Made by a program: the position numbers and the translations under genes. Below the pieces are notes generated by a model, which saw only the letters and a program-made list of their open reading frames with translations, was not told where the DNA came from and searched no databases. A DNA stretch of 64,000 bases. It comes from Paracoccaceae bacterium (GTDB taxonomy: Bacteria > Pseudomonadota > Alphaproteobacteria > Rhodobacterales > Rhodobacteraceae). Location of the stretch: the NCBI GenBank assembly GCA_017510335.1, contig JAFWNM010000012.1, forward strand, positions 186,001 to 250,000, in the 5' to 3' direction. Shown piece by piece: positions 1-7,197 of the stretch (positions are counted from its first letter, which is position 1; the number at the start of each line of letters is the position of its first letter).

Positions 1-421
1 GCAGCATGTGGCGGATGAACAGCCCGTGCCATGCAAGTTCAGTGACCACACGCACATCAAGCCGGTGTGCAGGGTCAGCCCCGCCATACAGGTCCTGCAC
101 GAATAATTCCCGCCCTTTGACATGTTCAAGCATGTCCTCATACAGGCGGTCAAACGCATCGGGTGCCATGGGGGCGTTGTTTTCCCACCAGATGGATTTT
201 TCGACAGACGGGGTGCGCACTACAAACTTGTCCTTGGGGGACCGGCCGGTATGCGTGCCGGTCGAGGCCAGCAATGCACCGCCAAGTCCCAGATGCCCTT
301 CGCCGCGGGTGATGGCCGCTTGGACAAGCGCTGGTTCCAGTAAGTTGTAATACACTGCCGACGCGCCGGTAATGCCTTGATCTTCCAAGCGTTTGTTTGG
401 GTTGACGCGGGGTTTTGTCAT
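1..421 (-). CDS. pckA: Phosphoenolpyruvate carboxykinase (ATP), N-terminal part
   Basis: Only the first 140 codons are in the window; the gene runs off the left edge. PckA converts oxaloacetate and ATP to phosphoenolpyruvate, the first committed step of gluconeogenesis. The reading frame opens with ATG (complement of 419-421) and gives [16 protein letters not shown], then an uninterrupted frame with the family segment [14 protein letters not shown] near residues 58-71 and [12 protein letters not shown] near 26-37, both typical of ATP-dependent PckA. It diverges from chvI, the classic alphaproteobacterial arrangement. The 350-base gap to chvI holds a tandem repeat that may be an operator. Identity is firm; the C-terminal catalytic half is not visible. 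Confidence 0.93.
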   Translation of the reverse strand, partial: MTKPRVNPNKRLEDQGITGASAVYYNLLEPALVQAAITRGEGHLGLGGALLASTGTHTGRSPKDKFVVRTPSVEKSIWWENNAPMAPDAFDRLYEDMLEHVKGRELFVQDLYGGADPAHRLDVRVVTELAWHGLFIRHML

Positions 422-771
422 TATGCCTGCTCCGTCTGGCGCGATAACAATCTGGGTCAAGGCCGGCCTTGGCCGACACCGGTTCGGGGGCTTGCGTCTG
501 CGCGCAACCGCCTTGCCCATCGCTATAACACTGGCGATGCAGCGATTGATAGGCGTGTTTGATGCAGTTAGCGCAACCAAATGCGCGTTAGCGCAATATT
601 AAGACCGGGCGCGGATAAATGTGTTGCGGATTCGCACGGTCCGCGGCGAATCCCGGCCTTGCCAGTTGCGCCTGACAAGTATTTTATTGCGTATCACCTG
701 CACTTGGGTGAATATGTGGCAAAAATAAGGCAGTCACGCCAACTACTCCAGCAGTGAAAAGGACAGGCAAT
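422..771. promoter_or_regulatory. pckA-chvI divergent intergenic region with tandem GTTAGCGCAA repeat
   Basis: This 350-base gap contains no credible gene. The decamer GTTAGCGCAA occurs at 568-577 and again at 588-597, so the copies are exactly 20 bases (about two helical turns) apart on the same face of the DNA. Each is an imperfect palindrome around GCGC. A weaker inverted repeat, CATCGC...GCGATG, lies at about 519-540. The placement between a gluconeogenic gene and a global two-component system suggests a regulator site. LacI-family control of pckA is known in alphaproteobacteria (for example PckR, and CceR in Rhodobacter), but assignment to either is inference. Confidence 0.5.
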
Positions 772-1470
772 ATGTCAAGGATTGCACTCGTCGATGATGA
801 CCGGAACATTCTGACTTCTGTTTCTATTTGTCTGGAAGCAGAAGGCTTCGAGGTTGAAACGTATAATGACGGCCAGTCTGCGCTGGAAGCATTCAACCGG
901 AAATTGCCCGACATGGCGGTTCTGGATATGAAGATGCCGCGCATGGACGGGATGGAGTTGTTGCAGCGTTTGCGCCAGAAAACCCAGATGCCCATCATCT
1001 TTCTGACATCCAAGGATGACGAAATTGACGAGGTTCTGGGCCTGCGCATGGGCGCCGATGACTACGTCAAGAAGCCGTTTTCCCAGCGTTTGCTGGTGGA
1101 ACGTATCCGGGCCTTGTTGCGGCGCAAACAGGCCATCGAAAGCGGCGAGGAAAACGGCGAGGAAGCGAAAACCATCGTGCGCGGCAACCTTGAAATGGAC
1201 CCTTTGCGCCACTCGGTCAAATGGAAGGACAAGGATGTGACGCTGACGGTCACGGAATTCCTGCTGCTTCAGGCGCTGGCGCAGCGGCCCGGTGTCGTGA
1301 AGTCGCGCGATCAGCTGATGGATGTGGCCTATGATGATCAGGTCTATGTGGATGACAGAACAATTGACAGCCATATCAAGCGCTTGCGCAAGAAAATGCG
1401 CAGTGTGGACGAAGAATTCTCGTCCATAGAAACGCTGTATGGGATTGGGTACAAGTATAACGAAGCCTGA
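772..1470 (+). CDS. chvI: Response regulator ChvI (OmpR family)
   Basis: A 232-residue DNA-binding response regulator. The receiver domain spans about residues 1-120 with the acidic cluster VDDD at 7-10, phospho-acceptor Asp52 in [11 protein letters not shown], and the switch lysine in YVKKPF. A winged-helix OmpR effector domain follows at about 135-232 (ending [23 protein letters not shown]). I chose ATG 772, preceded by AAGGAC, rather than the in-frame GTG at 754, because it starts directly at the receiver ([10 protein letters not shown]). It precedes chvG by 23 bases. ChvG/ChvI controls envelope, acid and metabolic responses in Rhizobiales; the neighbouring PTS genes suggest a link with carbon status. 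Confidence 0.93.
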   Translation: MSRIALVDDDRNILTSVSICLEAEGFEVETYNDGQSALEAFNRKLPDMAVLDMKMPRMDGMELLQRLRQKTQMPIIFLTSKDDEIDEVLGLRMGADDYVKKPFSQRLLVERIRALLRRKQAIESGEENGEEAKTIVRGNLEMDPLRHSVKWKDKDVTLTVTEFLLLQALAQRPGVVKSRDQLMDVAYDDQVYVDDRTIDSHIKRLRKKMRSVDEEFSSIETLYGIGYKYNEA

Positions 1471-1493
1471 TAATACAGGGGTAGCCCCTTGAG

Positions 1494-3173
1494 GTGGCAG
1501 CAGGTGGTAGTGTGAAAACAGAAGTCACAGCGTCCAGAACCGACGTTGTTCTTGGTGACGACTGGGTTGGCCCGGGGGATGCGGTCGAATCCGAAGTGCG
1601 TGCAACCCGTGCCAAGCGCGGGTTTCTTAGCATTTCCAGTTCACCGCTGGCGCGCAAGATTGTGCTGTTCAACCTTGTTGCGCTGGTTATCCTTGTGGTC
1701 AGCGTGTTGTTTACCAACCCGTTCCGGGACAGTTTGTTGCGCCAGCAGGAACAGACCTTGCGGCAAACTGCCCAGATCGTGGCAGATATTGTGGCCGCTG
1801 CGGGGGGGATCGATGCCTCGAAAGATGTCCTTGCCCGCCGCCTTACGCTGGATGAACGCTTTGCGATTGTCCTTGTCACGCAAGATGGCACCATTGCCGC
1901 GCAGCTAAACGGCACCGAGCGTCCGGATGATGACGTGTTGTCGGAAAAAACCACTTTCATCAGTGACCTGCTGACGCGCATCTGGTCGGCCATGACCTAT
2001 GTGACGGGGGCGAAGCTAGTTGAACAGCGCGCGCCGGAATTCAACGATATTGCGCAGGAGCTTTTTGCGCGCAATCAGCAGGGCCTGCGCGACAGTTATA
2101 CGCATCGCGGGCCAAATGACGATATGTGGATTGCCGCCAGCGCGCCGGTGCTGGCAAATGATGTGTTCGGCGGTGCGGTCATCCTGCGCCGTGACGCGCG
2201 CGATACTGCCGCGCTTATGCGCCATGACCGTGAACAGGTTTTGCAGTTTTTCCTGATCGCGCTTCTTGTGTCCATCGGGCTGAGTTTTGTTCTGGCATCC
2301 ACAATCGCGAACCCGTTGGCAGATTTGGCCATGGCTGCGGAACTGGGCAAGCGGCGCGACGGGCGGCGCACCCATGCCGGGCGCGTGCGGATTCCTGACC
2401 TGACCGGGCGGCCGGACGAAATTGGCGACCTGTCGCGCGCCATGCGTGGAATGGTCAGCGCCCTTTATGACCGGGTTGAGGCAAACGAGCAGTTCGCGGC
2501 CGATGTTGCGCATGAAATCAAGAACCCGCTTGCGTCATTGCGGTCTGCGGTCGGGTCGTTGCGCATGGCCAAACGCGAGGATCAGATCCAGCGTTTGCTG
2601 GATGTGATAGAACATGATGTGCGCAGGCTGGACCGTCTGGTGTCCGACACGTCCAATGCGTCGCGTCTGGATGCAGAACTTGTCAAGGAAGAAGAAGAAG
2701 AGTTTGACCTTATCAATCTGCTAAATAACCTGTGCGAGCACCTGAGTCAGGAAGCGCTGGCAAAAGGCGTGGAATTCATCAAGCTTCTGCCGCAGGACCC
2801 AATTATTGTGACAGGGCTGGAAGGGCGACTTGCGCAGGTGTTCGTCAACCTGATCACCAATGCGATTTCGTTTTGCGAAGACGGGGACGCGGTGCGCATC
2901 TGGGCACGCAAGCGCAACGAGCGCGTGTTGATTGTGGTGGAAGATACTGGCCCCGGTATTCCCGACAGCGCCCTTCAGAAGGTATTCAAACGCTTCTATT
3001 CGGAACGCCCCGTCAAGCAGTTTGGCAACCATTCCGGCCTTGGGCTGGCAATTTCCAAGCAGATTGTGGAAGCGCATCAAGGCGTGATCTGGGCCGAGAA
3101 TATCCGCCTGCCTGACGCGCCACTGGGCAGCCCGCCACTGGGGGCGCGTTTCGTAGTTGGCCTGCCCGTGTGA
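1494..3173 (+). CDS. chvG: Sensor histidine kinase ChvG
   Basis: Membrane histidine kinase of 559 residues partnering ChvI. It has a cytoplasmic N-terminal stretch, a first membrane segment near residues 58-78 (IVLFNLVALVILVVSVLF), a periplasmic sensor region, a second membrane segment near 250-275 (FFLIALLVSIGLSFVLAST), HAMP, HisKA with His340 in VAHEIKNPLASLR, and HATPase_c with NLITNAISF, EDTGPGIP and SGLGLAISKQIV. The periplasmic region is of the stimulus_sens_1 type usual for ChvG. The start is uncertain: GTG 1494 or GTG 1512 in the same frame. The stop overlaps the start of hprK, indicating one transcript with translational coupling. Confidence 0.9.
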   Translation: MAAGGSVKTEVTASRTDVVLGDDWVGPGDAVESEVRATRAKRGFLSISSSPLARKIVLFNLVALVILVVSVLFTNPFRDSLLRQQEQTLRQTAQIVADIVAAAGGIDASKDVLARRLTLDERFAIVLVTQDGTIAAQLNGTERPDDDVLSEKTTFISDLLTRIWSAMTYVTGAKLVEQRAPEFNDIAQELFARNQQGLRDSYTHRGPNDDMWIAASAPVLANDVFGGAVILRRDARDTAALMRHDREQVLQFFLIALLVSIGLSFVLASTIANPLADLAMAAELGKRRDGRRTHAGRVRIPDLTGRPDEIGDLSRAMRGMVSALYDRVEANEQFAADVAHEIKNPLASLRSAVGSLRMAKREDQIQRLLDVIEHDVRRLDRLVSDTSNASRLDAELVKEEEEEFDLINLLNNLCEHLSQEALAKGVEFIKLLPQDPIIVTGLEGRLAQVFVNLITNAISFCEDGDAVRIWARKRNERVLIVVEDTGPGIPDSALQKVFKRFYSERPVKQFGNHSGLGLAISKQIVEAHQGVIWAENIRLPDAPLGSPPLGARFVVGLPV

Positions 3174-3628
3174 GCGGGGCCGCCGAAACCCTGCTGCATG
3201 CCAGCGCGGTAGCCTTTGAAACAACAGGGGGGTGGCACGCGATTGTCGCAAAAGGGCGGTCCGGGTCTGGCAAGTCCGAACTCGCGCTGAACCTGATGGC
3301 CATGGGCGCGCGGCTTGTTGCGGATGACCAGACCCGCATGACCCGCGACGGTGCCAGTCTGTTTGCAGATTGTCCCGCGCCCATACGGGGGTTGGTCGAA
3401 ATGCGCGGGATCGGGCTAATTGCGGCGGCGCCTTTGCGCTGTGTGCGTGTATCGGTGCTGGTCGATCTGGACGTGACCGAAGACATGCGCATGCCGCCCC
3501 GACGGGTCACGACAATTCTGGGCGTTGATGTGCCGACCCTACACAAGGTCGAGAGCAGGGCTTTCGCCGCAGCGCTACGGCAATATGTTCTGTCGCAGTC
3601 CTGGCTTGATCAGGGGGGGCGGCCATGA
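3170..3628 (+). CDS. hprK: HPr kinase/phosphorylase, short alphaproteobacterial form
   Basis: A 152-residue protein equivalent to only the C-terminal catalytic half of Firmicutes HPrK (about 310 residues). Walker A is GRSGSGKS at residues 29-36; VADDQTRM follows at about 49-56, and the family signature appears as EMRGIGLI near 82-89. It would phosphorylate HPr on Ser46, and may dephosphorylate it, in response to metabolites. The GTG start at 3170 overlaps the chvG stop (GTGTGA), and the end overlaps rapZ (ATGA). Missing the N-terminal domain is normal in alphaproteobacteria, where the PTS is regulatory rather than for sugar uptake. Confidence 0.9.
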   Translation: MSGAAETLLHASAVAFETTGGWHAIVAKGRSGSGKSELALNLMAMGARLVADDQTRMTRDGASLFADCPAPIRGLVEMRGIGLIAAAPLRCVRVSVLVDLDVTEDMRMPPRRVTTILGVDVPTLHKVESRAFAAALRQYVLSQSWLDQGGRP

Positions 3629-4557
3629 CCGGGCCATCGGGGGAAGTTCAGGAAATGTCACGCCTGCCATCGGAAACCGAACGCCTGATCCTTGTCACCG
3701 GGCCAGCCGGATCAGGGCGCAGCACAGCATTGAAAGCGCTGGAAGATGTCGGGTTTGAAGCGATTGACAACATGCCCTCGTCCTTGGTGCCGCGATTGGT
3801 GAAAACACCGCTTCGGTGCCCGCTTGCCCTGGGAATTGATACGCGCAATCGTGATTTTTCAGTGAATGCCGTCCTGACCCTGGTTGAGATTCTGGCAGGA
3901 ATGCCGGACCTGGATTTCGAACTGGTGTATCTGGATTGCACTGCCGAAACGCTTGGACGGCGTTTTTCGGAAACGCGACGGCGCCATCCGCTGCGCCCCG
4001 AAGCCCCGGCAAGCGAAGGCATTGCACTGGAATTGCGCCTTCTGGAACCGTTGCGCCAACGTGCCGATGTGCTTATCGACACAAACCCCATGACGCCCCA
4101 TGATTTACGCGCCCATCTGCAGGACGTTTTCGGTCAGGACGGGCAGGGGGGGATGCATGTTCAGGTGCAGTCGTTTTCCTTCAAACGGGGGTTGCCGTCT
4201 GCGGTTGACATGGTTTTCGACTGCCGTTTTCTGAACAACCCGCATTGGGACCCTGAACTTCGTGCGTTTGACGGGCGCGATGCGCGGATTGCGGGGTTTG
4301 TAGAAGATGACGCGCGGTTCGCCCCGTTCTTTGGCCGTGTTCGTGATATGGTTGAGAGTTTGCTGCCAGAATTCGCCCAAGAGGGGAAATCGCACCTGAC
4401 AATCGCATTTGGCTGCACTGGCGGGCGCCACAGATCGGTTGCAACTGCAGAAAAACTGGCGCAAGCCCTTGCGCAGACAAGGTGGCGGGTGTCTATACGT
4501 CATAGGGAATTGGAACGTGTTTCAGCAACGAGGCTGGAAACTGGCAAAGATGAGTAA
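3625..4557 (+). CDS. rapZ: RapZ-type nucleotide-binding protein
   Basis: A 310-residue RapZ/YvcJ family protein. The N-terminal nucleotide-binding domain carries GPAGSGRST near residues 25-33, where arginine replaces the usual Walker A lysine; this variant is common in alphaproteobacterial RapZ. The C-terminal domain has the conserved QSFSFKRGLP, DCRFLNNPHWDPELR and IAFGCTGGRHRSVATAE segments. In enterobacteria RapZ controls GlmS through the small RNA GlmZ and also signals to envelope two-component systems. Its RNA target in this lineage is unknown, so only the family is certain. Its start overlaps the hprK stop and it lies 9 bases before the EIIA gene. Confidence 0.9.
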   Translation: MTGPSGEVQEMSRLPSETERLILVTGPAGSGRSTALKALEDVGFEAIDNMPSSLVPRLVKTPLRCPLALGIDTRNRDFSVNAVLTLVEILAGMPDLDFELVYLDCTAETLGRRFSETRRRHPLRPEAPASEGIALELRLLEPLRQRADVLIDTNPMTPHDLRAHLQDVFGQDGQGGMHVQVQSFSFKRGLPSAVDMVFDCRFLNNPHWDPELRAFDGRDARIAGFVEDDARFAPFFGRVRDMVESLLPEFAQEGKSHLTIAFGCTGGRHRSVATAEKLAQALAQTRWRVSIRHRELERVSATRLETGKDE

Positions 4558-4566
4558 GGTTCGGGC

Positions 4567-4971
4567 GTGATCGGAATCGTGATCGTCGCACATGGTGGTC
4601 TTGCGCGCGAATACCTCGCGGCGATTGAGCATGTGATCGGCAAACAAAACGGCATTCGGGCGATTGCGATCGAATATGATCATGATCGTGATGCCAAAAA
4701 GCTGGAAATCCTGAATGCAGCGGCCGCGGTTGACACTGGCAAGGGCGTGATCGTTGTGACCGACATGTTCGGGGGGTCCCCCTCGAACTTGTCCTTGCCC
4801 GCATGCGCATCGCCCAATCGCCGCATCCTTTATGGTGCGAATTTGCCGATGCTGATCAAGCTGGCCAAATCGCGTGACCTGTCCATGCAAGATGCGACCA
4901 CAGCGGCGCTGGATGCTGGCAGAAAGTACATTAACTCGCTTGAGGTTGGGGGTCAGGGGCAGGGTATATGA
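4567..4971 (+). CDS. PTS EIIA component, mannose type
   Basis: A 134-residue single-domain EIIA of the Man family (COG2893). The phosphorylated histidine is His9 in IVAHGGLAREYL, and VVTDMFGGSPSN near residues 59-70 is the other family hallmark. In alphaproteobacteria this protein (called PtsL, PtsM or EIIA-Man) takes phosphate from HPr and acts as a regulatory output, for example on ChvG or the stringent enzyme, rather than feeding a sugar permease. No EIIB or EIIC gene is nearby, consistent with that role. GTG start at 4567 is 9 bases after rapZ. Confidence 0.9.
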   Translation: MIGIVIVAHGGLAREYLAAIEHVIGKQNGIRAIAIEYDHDRDAKKLEILNAAAAVDTGKGVIVVTDMFGGSPSNLSLPACASPNRRILYGANLPMLIKLAKSRDLSMQDATTAALDAGRKYINSLEVGGQGQGI

Positions 4972-5008
4972 CGTTGTCCCCAGACCGGAGGAAGGATTTT
5001 GATTGACC

Positions 5009-5278
5009 ATGGTTGAACTGGTTCTGGAGATCATAAACGAAAAGGGGTTGCATGCGCGGGCCTCTGCCAAATTTGTCGAGGTGGTGGAACGTCATGACGC
5101 CACAGCCGAGGTCAGCAAGGACGGGATGAATGTGCCCGGCGATTCCATCATGGGGTTGCTGATGCTGGCCGCATCGCGGGGAACATCCATTCTGGTGCGC
5201 ACCAGTGGCGCACAGGCGCAAGACCTGGCCGATGCGCTAAGCGCGCTTGTCATGGACCGCTTCGGCGAAGGGATGTAG
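5009..5278 (+). CDS. ptsH: Phosphocarrier protein HPr
   Basis: An 89-residue HPr. With ATG 5009 the catalytic histidine in GLHARASAKF is exactly His15 and the regulatory serine in GDSIMGLLMLAA is exactly Ser46, the canonical numbering; this is why I prefer ATG 5009 to the upstream TTG 5003, even though the strong GGAGGAAGG ribosome site at 4987-4995 is closer to TTG. Both residues needed for Enzyme I and HPrK modification are therefore present. It is the last gene of the operon and is followed by the terminator at 5347. Enzyme I is not in the window. Confidence 0.93.
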   Translation: MVELVLEIINEKGLHARASAKFVEVVERHDATAEVSKDGMNVPGDSIMGLLMLAASRGTSILVRTSGAQAQDLADALSALVMDRFGEGM

Positions 5279-5346
5279 CGGCCGCATTCGGTCGCTGGCA
5301 CCATTCTAGGCGGCTGACATAGGTAAACTTGCCAAAACACCATAGA

Positions 5347-5379
5347 AAAAGCCGGGCTTTGCAGCAAAGCCCGGCTTTT
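5347..5379. terminator. Bidirectional rho-independent terminator after ptsH
   Basis: A perfect 15-base inverted repeat (AAAAGCCGGGCTTTG at 5347-5361, its complement at 5365-5379) encloses a 3-base CAG loop and is flanked by A and T runs. It lies between the convergent ptsH and NYN-domain genes and can terminate both. Confidence 0.9.
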
Positions 5380-5398
5380 GAAGTTATATCGCGCGCAG

Positions 5399-5971
5399 TT
5401 ACTCGACAGTTTCCTGCGCGGGGATCTGATCAAAGCGCGGTTCGCGTGGCGGCCTGCCAACAACATCGCGCAAGTCATCCAGTTCGATGAAATTATCCGC
5501 CTGACGGCGCAATTCATCCGCGATCATGGGCGGCTGGCTGCGTATGGTGGACACCACCGACACCCGCACCCCTTGGCGTTGCAGGCTTTCGACCAGCGGG
5601 CGGAAATCCCCGTCGCCGGAAAAAAGCACCGCATGGTCAAGGCGCGGGGCAAGTTCCATGGCATCCACGGCCAGTTCGATGTCCATATTTCCCTTGACCT
5701 TGCGACGACCCATGGAATCTGTGTATTCCTTGGCCGCTTTGGTGACCATGCTGTAGCCGTTATAATGCAGCCAGTCGACCAGCGGGCGTATGGGGGAATA
5801 TTCGTCGTTTTCCAGAAGTGCAGTGTAGTAGAATGCCCGAAGCAATTTACCACGGCGCATGAATTCCTGACGCAGAAGCTTGTAATCAATATCAAAGCCC
5901 AAGGCCTTGCCAGCCGCGTACAGGTTCGACCCGTCTATGAAAAGCGCCAAGCGCTCGTCTTTGTAAAACAT
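5399..5971 (-). CDS. NYN domain (LabA/DUF88 family) protein
   Basis: A 190-residue NYN/PIN-like protein. The acidic residues of the fold can be seen in LFIDGSNLYAAG (residues 9-20), in DIELAVDAMELA (about 97-108) and in VLFSGDGDFRPLVESLQRQG (about 115-134), the pattern expected for a metal-dependent ribonuclease-like active site. The C-terminus is a short charged tail. The cellular RNA or other target is unknown. It lies convergent to ptsH and divergent from folK with a 98-base gap. The start MFYKDERLALFIDG matches the usual family start a few residues before the first aspartate. Confidence 0.88.
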   Translation of the reverse strand: MFYKDERLALFIDGSNLYAAGKALGFDIDYKLLRQEFMRRGKLLRAFYYTALLENDEYSPIRPLVDWLHYNGYSMVTKAAKEYTDSMGRRKVKGNMDIELAVDAMELAPRLDHAVLFSGDGDFRPLVESLQRQGVRVSVVSTIRSQPPMIADELRRQADNFIELDDLRDVVGRPPREPRFDQIPAQETVE

Positions 5972-6069
5972 GGTTTTACCTTTGTGTTTTTAACCTATCA
6001 CACCATGACTTTCTCGAATACGCATGATGGCTGTGTCAAATATCCTGATCCAACAAGGACAGTTCATAT

Positions 6070-6660
6070 ATGCTAGATAGCTTAATTAAGTCTAAGTGCA
6101 ATCCGATCCTGATTGCACTTGGGTCAAACCTGGCGGGGCATTCGGATAGTCCGGTTGCCCAATTGGATAGGGCCATTCAAGAAATTTCAAAAAATTCAAT
6201 CACTATCGTTGAACGAAGTCCATACTATCGCACACCGTGTTTTCCTGCGGGGGCCGGTCCCGACTTTGTGAATGCCGCGATTGTGTGCGAATGTGTTTTT
6301 GCCCCGCGTGCGTTGCTTGATGTTTTGCATGCGATCGAACAGGCGGCGGGGCGCGAACGCACCGGGCGCTGGCAGGCGCGCGTTCTGGATCTTGATTTGC
6401 TGGCGATGGGCCAGATGATATTGCCCGATGTCGGGACATACCGTCATTGGGCGGGCCTGCCGCCAGCGCGGCAGATGCGCGAAACGCCCCCCGAACTTAT
6501 TTTGCCACATCCACGCCTGCAGGACCGCGCCTTCGTGTTGCAGCCGCTGCTGGATATCATTCCTGACTGGGTGCATCCCGACACTGGACTAAGCGTGCGC
6601 GACATGCATGCCGCACTTGATCGCCAGGAATTGGCACAGATTGTTCCGGTTTCGGGCTAG
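6070..6660 (+). CDS. folK: 2-amino-4-hydroxy-6-hydroxymethyldihydropteridine pyrophosphokinase
   Basis: FolK transfers pyrophosphate from ATP to hydroxymethyl-dihydropterin in folate synthesis. The 196-residue protein contains LIALGSNLAG near residues 14-23, SPYYRTPCFP near 50-59, DFVNAAI, and the catalytic segment ERTGRWQARVLDLDLLAMG (the family RxxRWxxRxxDLDLL pattern), followed by LPHPRLQDRAFVLQPL. An AAGGAC ribosome site precedes ATG 6070. It is separated from rpoZ by 98 bases on the same strand, as in many Rhodobacteraceae. Confidence 0.93.
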   Translation: MLDSLIKSKCNPILIALGSNLAGHSDSPVAQLDRAIQEISKNSITIVERSPYYRTPCFPAGAGPDFVNAAIVCECVFAPRALLDVLHAIEQAAGRERTGRWQARVLDLDLLAMGQMILPDVGTYRHWAGLPPARQMRETPPELILPHPRLQDRAFVLQPLLDIIPDWVHPDTGLSVRDMHAALDRQELAQIVPVSG

Positions 6661-6758
6661 AATGCAAGGAATTGTGACAAGCAGGCGCTTGCGCTGGGAC
6701 GATTCGCGCAGTATGCAGCAGGTCCTGGCCCACATCTGTTCTGAATTGGAGTCTGCTT

Positions 6759-7118
6759 ATGGCCCGCGTAACCGTAGAAGATTGCGTTGACAAGGTTCCC
6801 AACCGCTTCGAACTGGTCGCTCTTGCCGCGCATCGTGCGCGTGAAATCGCTGCGGGCGCGCCGATTACGGTTGAGCGTGACAATGACAAGAACCCCGTCG
6901 TTTCCTTGCGCGAAATCGCTGATGAAACGCAATCTGCGGACGAATTGCGTGAACGGCTGATCGAAAGCTTGCAAACCCAGATCGAAGTCGACCTGCCAGA
7001 GGATGACAACATGGCCCTGCTGATGGGGCGTGCGGAACATGACAAGCCCGAAGAAGACAGCATGAGCGAAGAACAGATGCTGCGCGCCTTGATGGAAGCA
7101 CAAGGGCAGGCAGGCTGA
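6759..7118 (+). CDS. rpoZ: RNA polymerase omega subunit
   Basis: Omega subunit of RNA polymerase, 119 residues, with the diagnostic start [30 protein letters not shown] and [11 protein letters not shown]. Omega helps assemble beta-prime and forms one of the ppGpp-binding sites, fitting the next gene being the ppGpp synthetase. The acidic C-terminal half ([10 protein letters not shown]...[12 protein letters not shown]) is longer than in enterobacteria, as usual in alphaproteobacteria. GGAG precedes the ATG. Confidence 0.95.
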   Translation: MARVTVEDCVDKVPNRFELVALAAHRAREIAAGAPITVERDNDKNPVVSLREIADETQSADELRERLIESLQTQIEVDLPEDDNMALLMGRAEHDKPEEDSMSEEQMLRALMEAQGQAG

Positions 7119-7197
7119 CGCCATACAGCCAATGGATTGACACCTGCGACGGTGGTTCAATCATGTATAATAGACTTTCGGGGAAGGTTCTAAGCGC

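Noticed and set aside
5378-6076. Open frame of 232 codons on the plus strand opposite the NYN-domain gene
   Set aside because: The minus-strand frame shows NYN motifs and a proper start, and the plus frame would begin inside the ptsH terminator.
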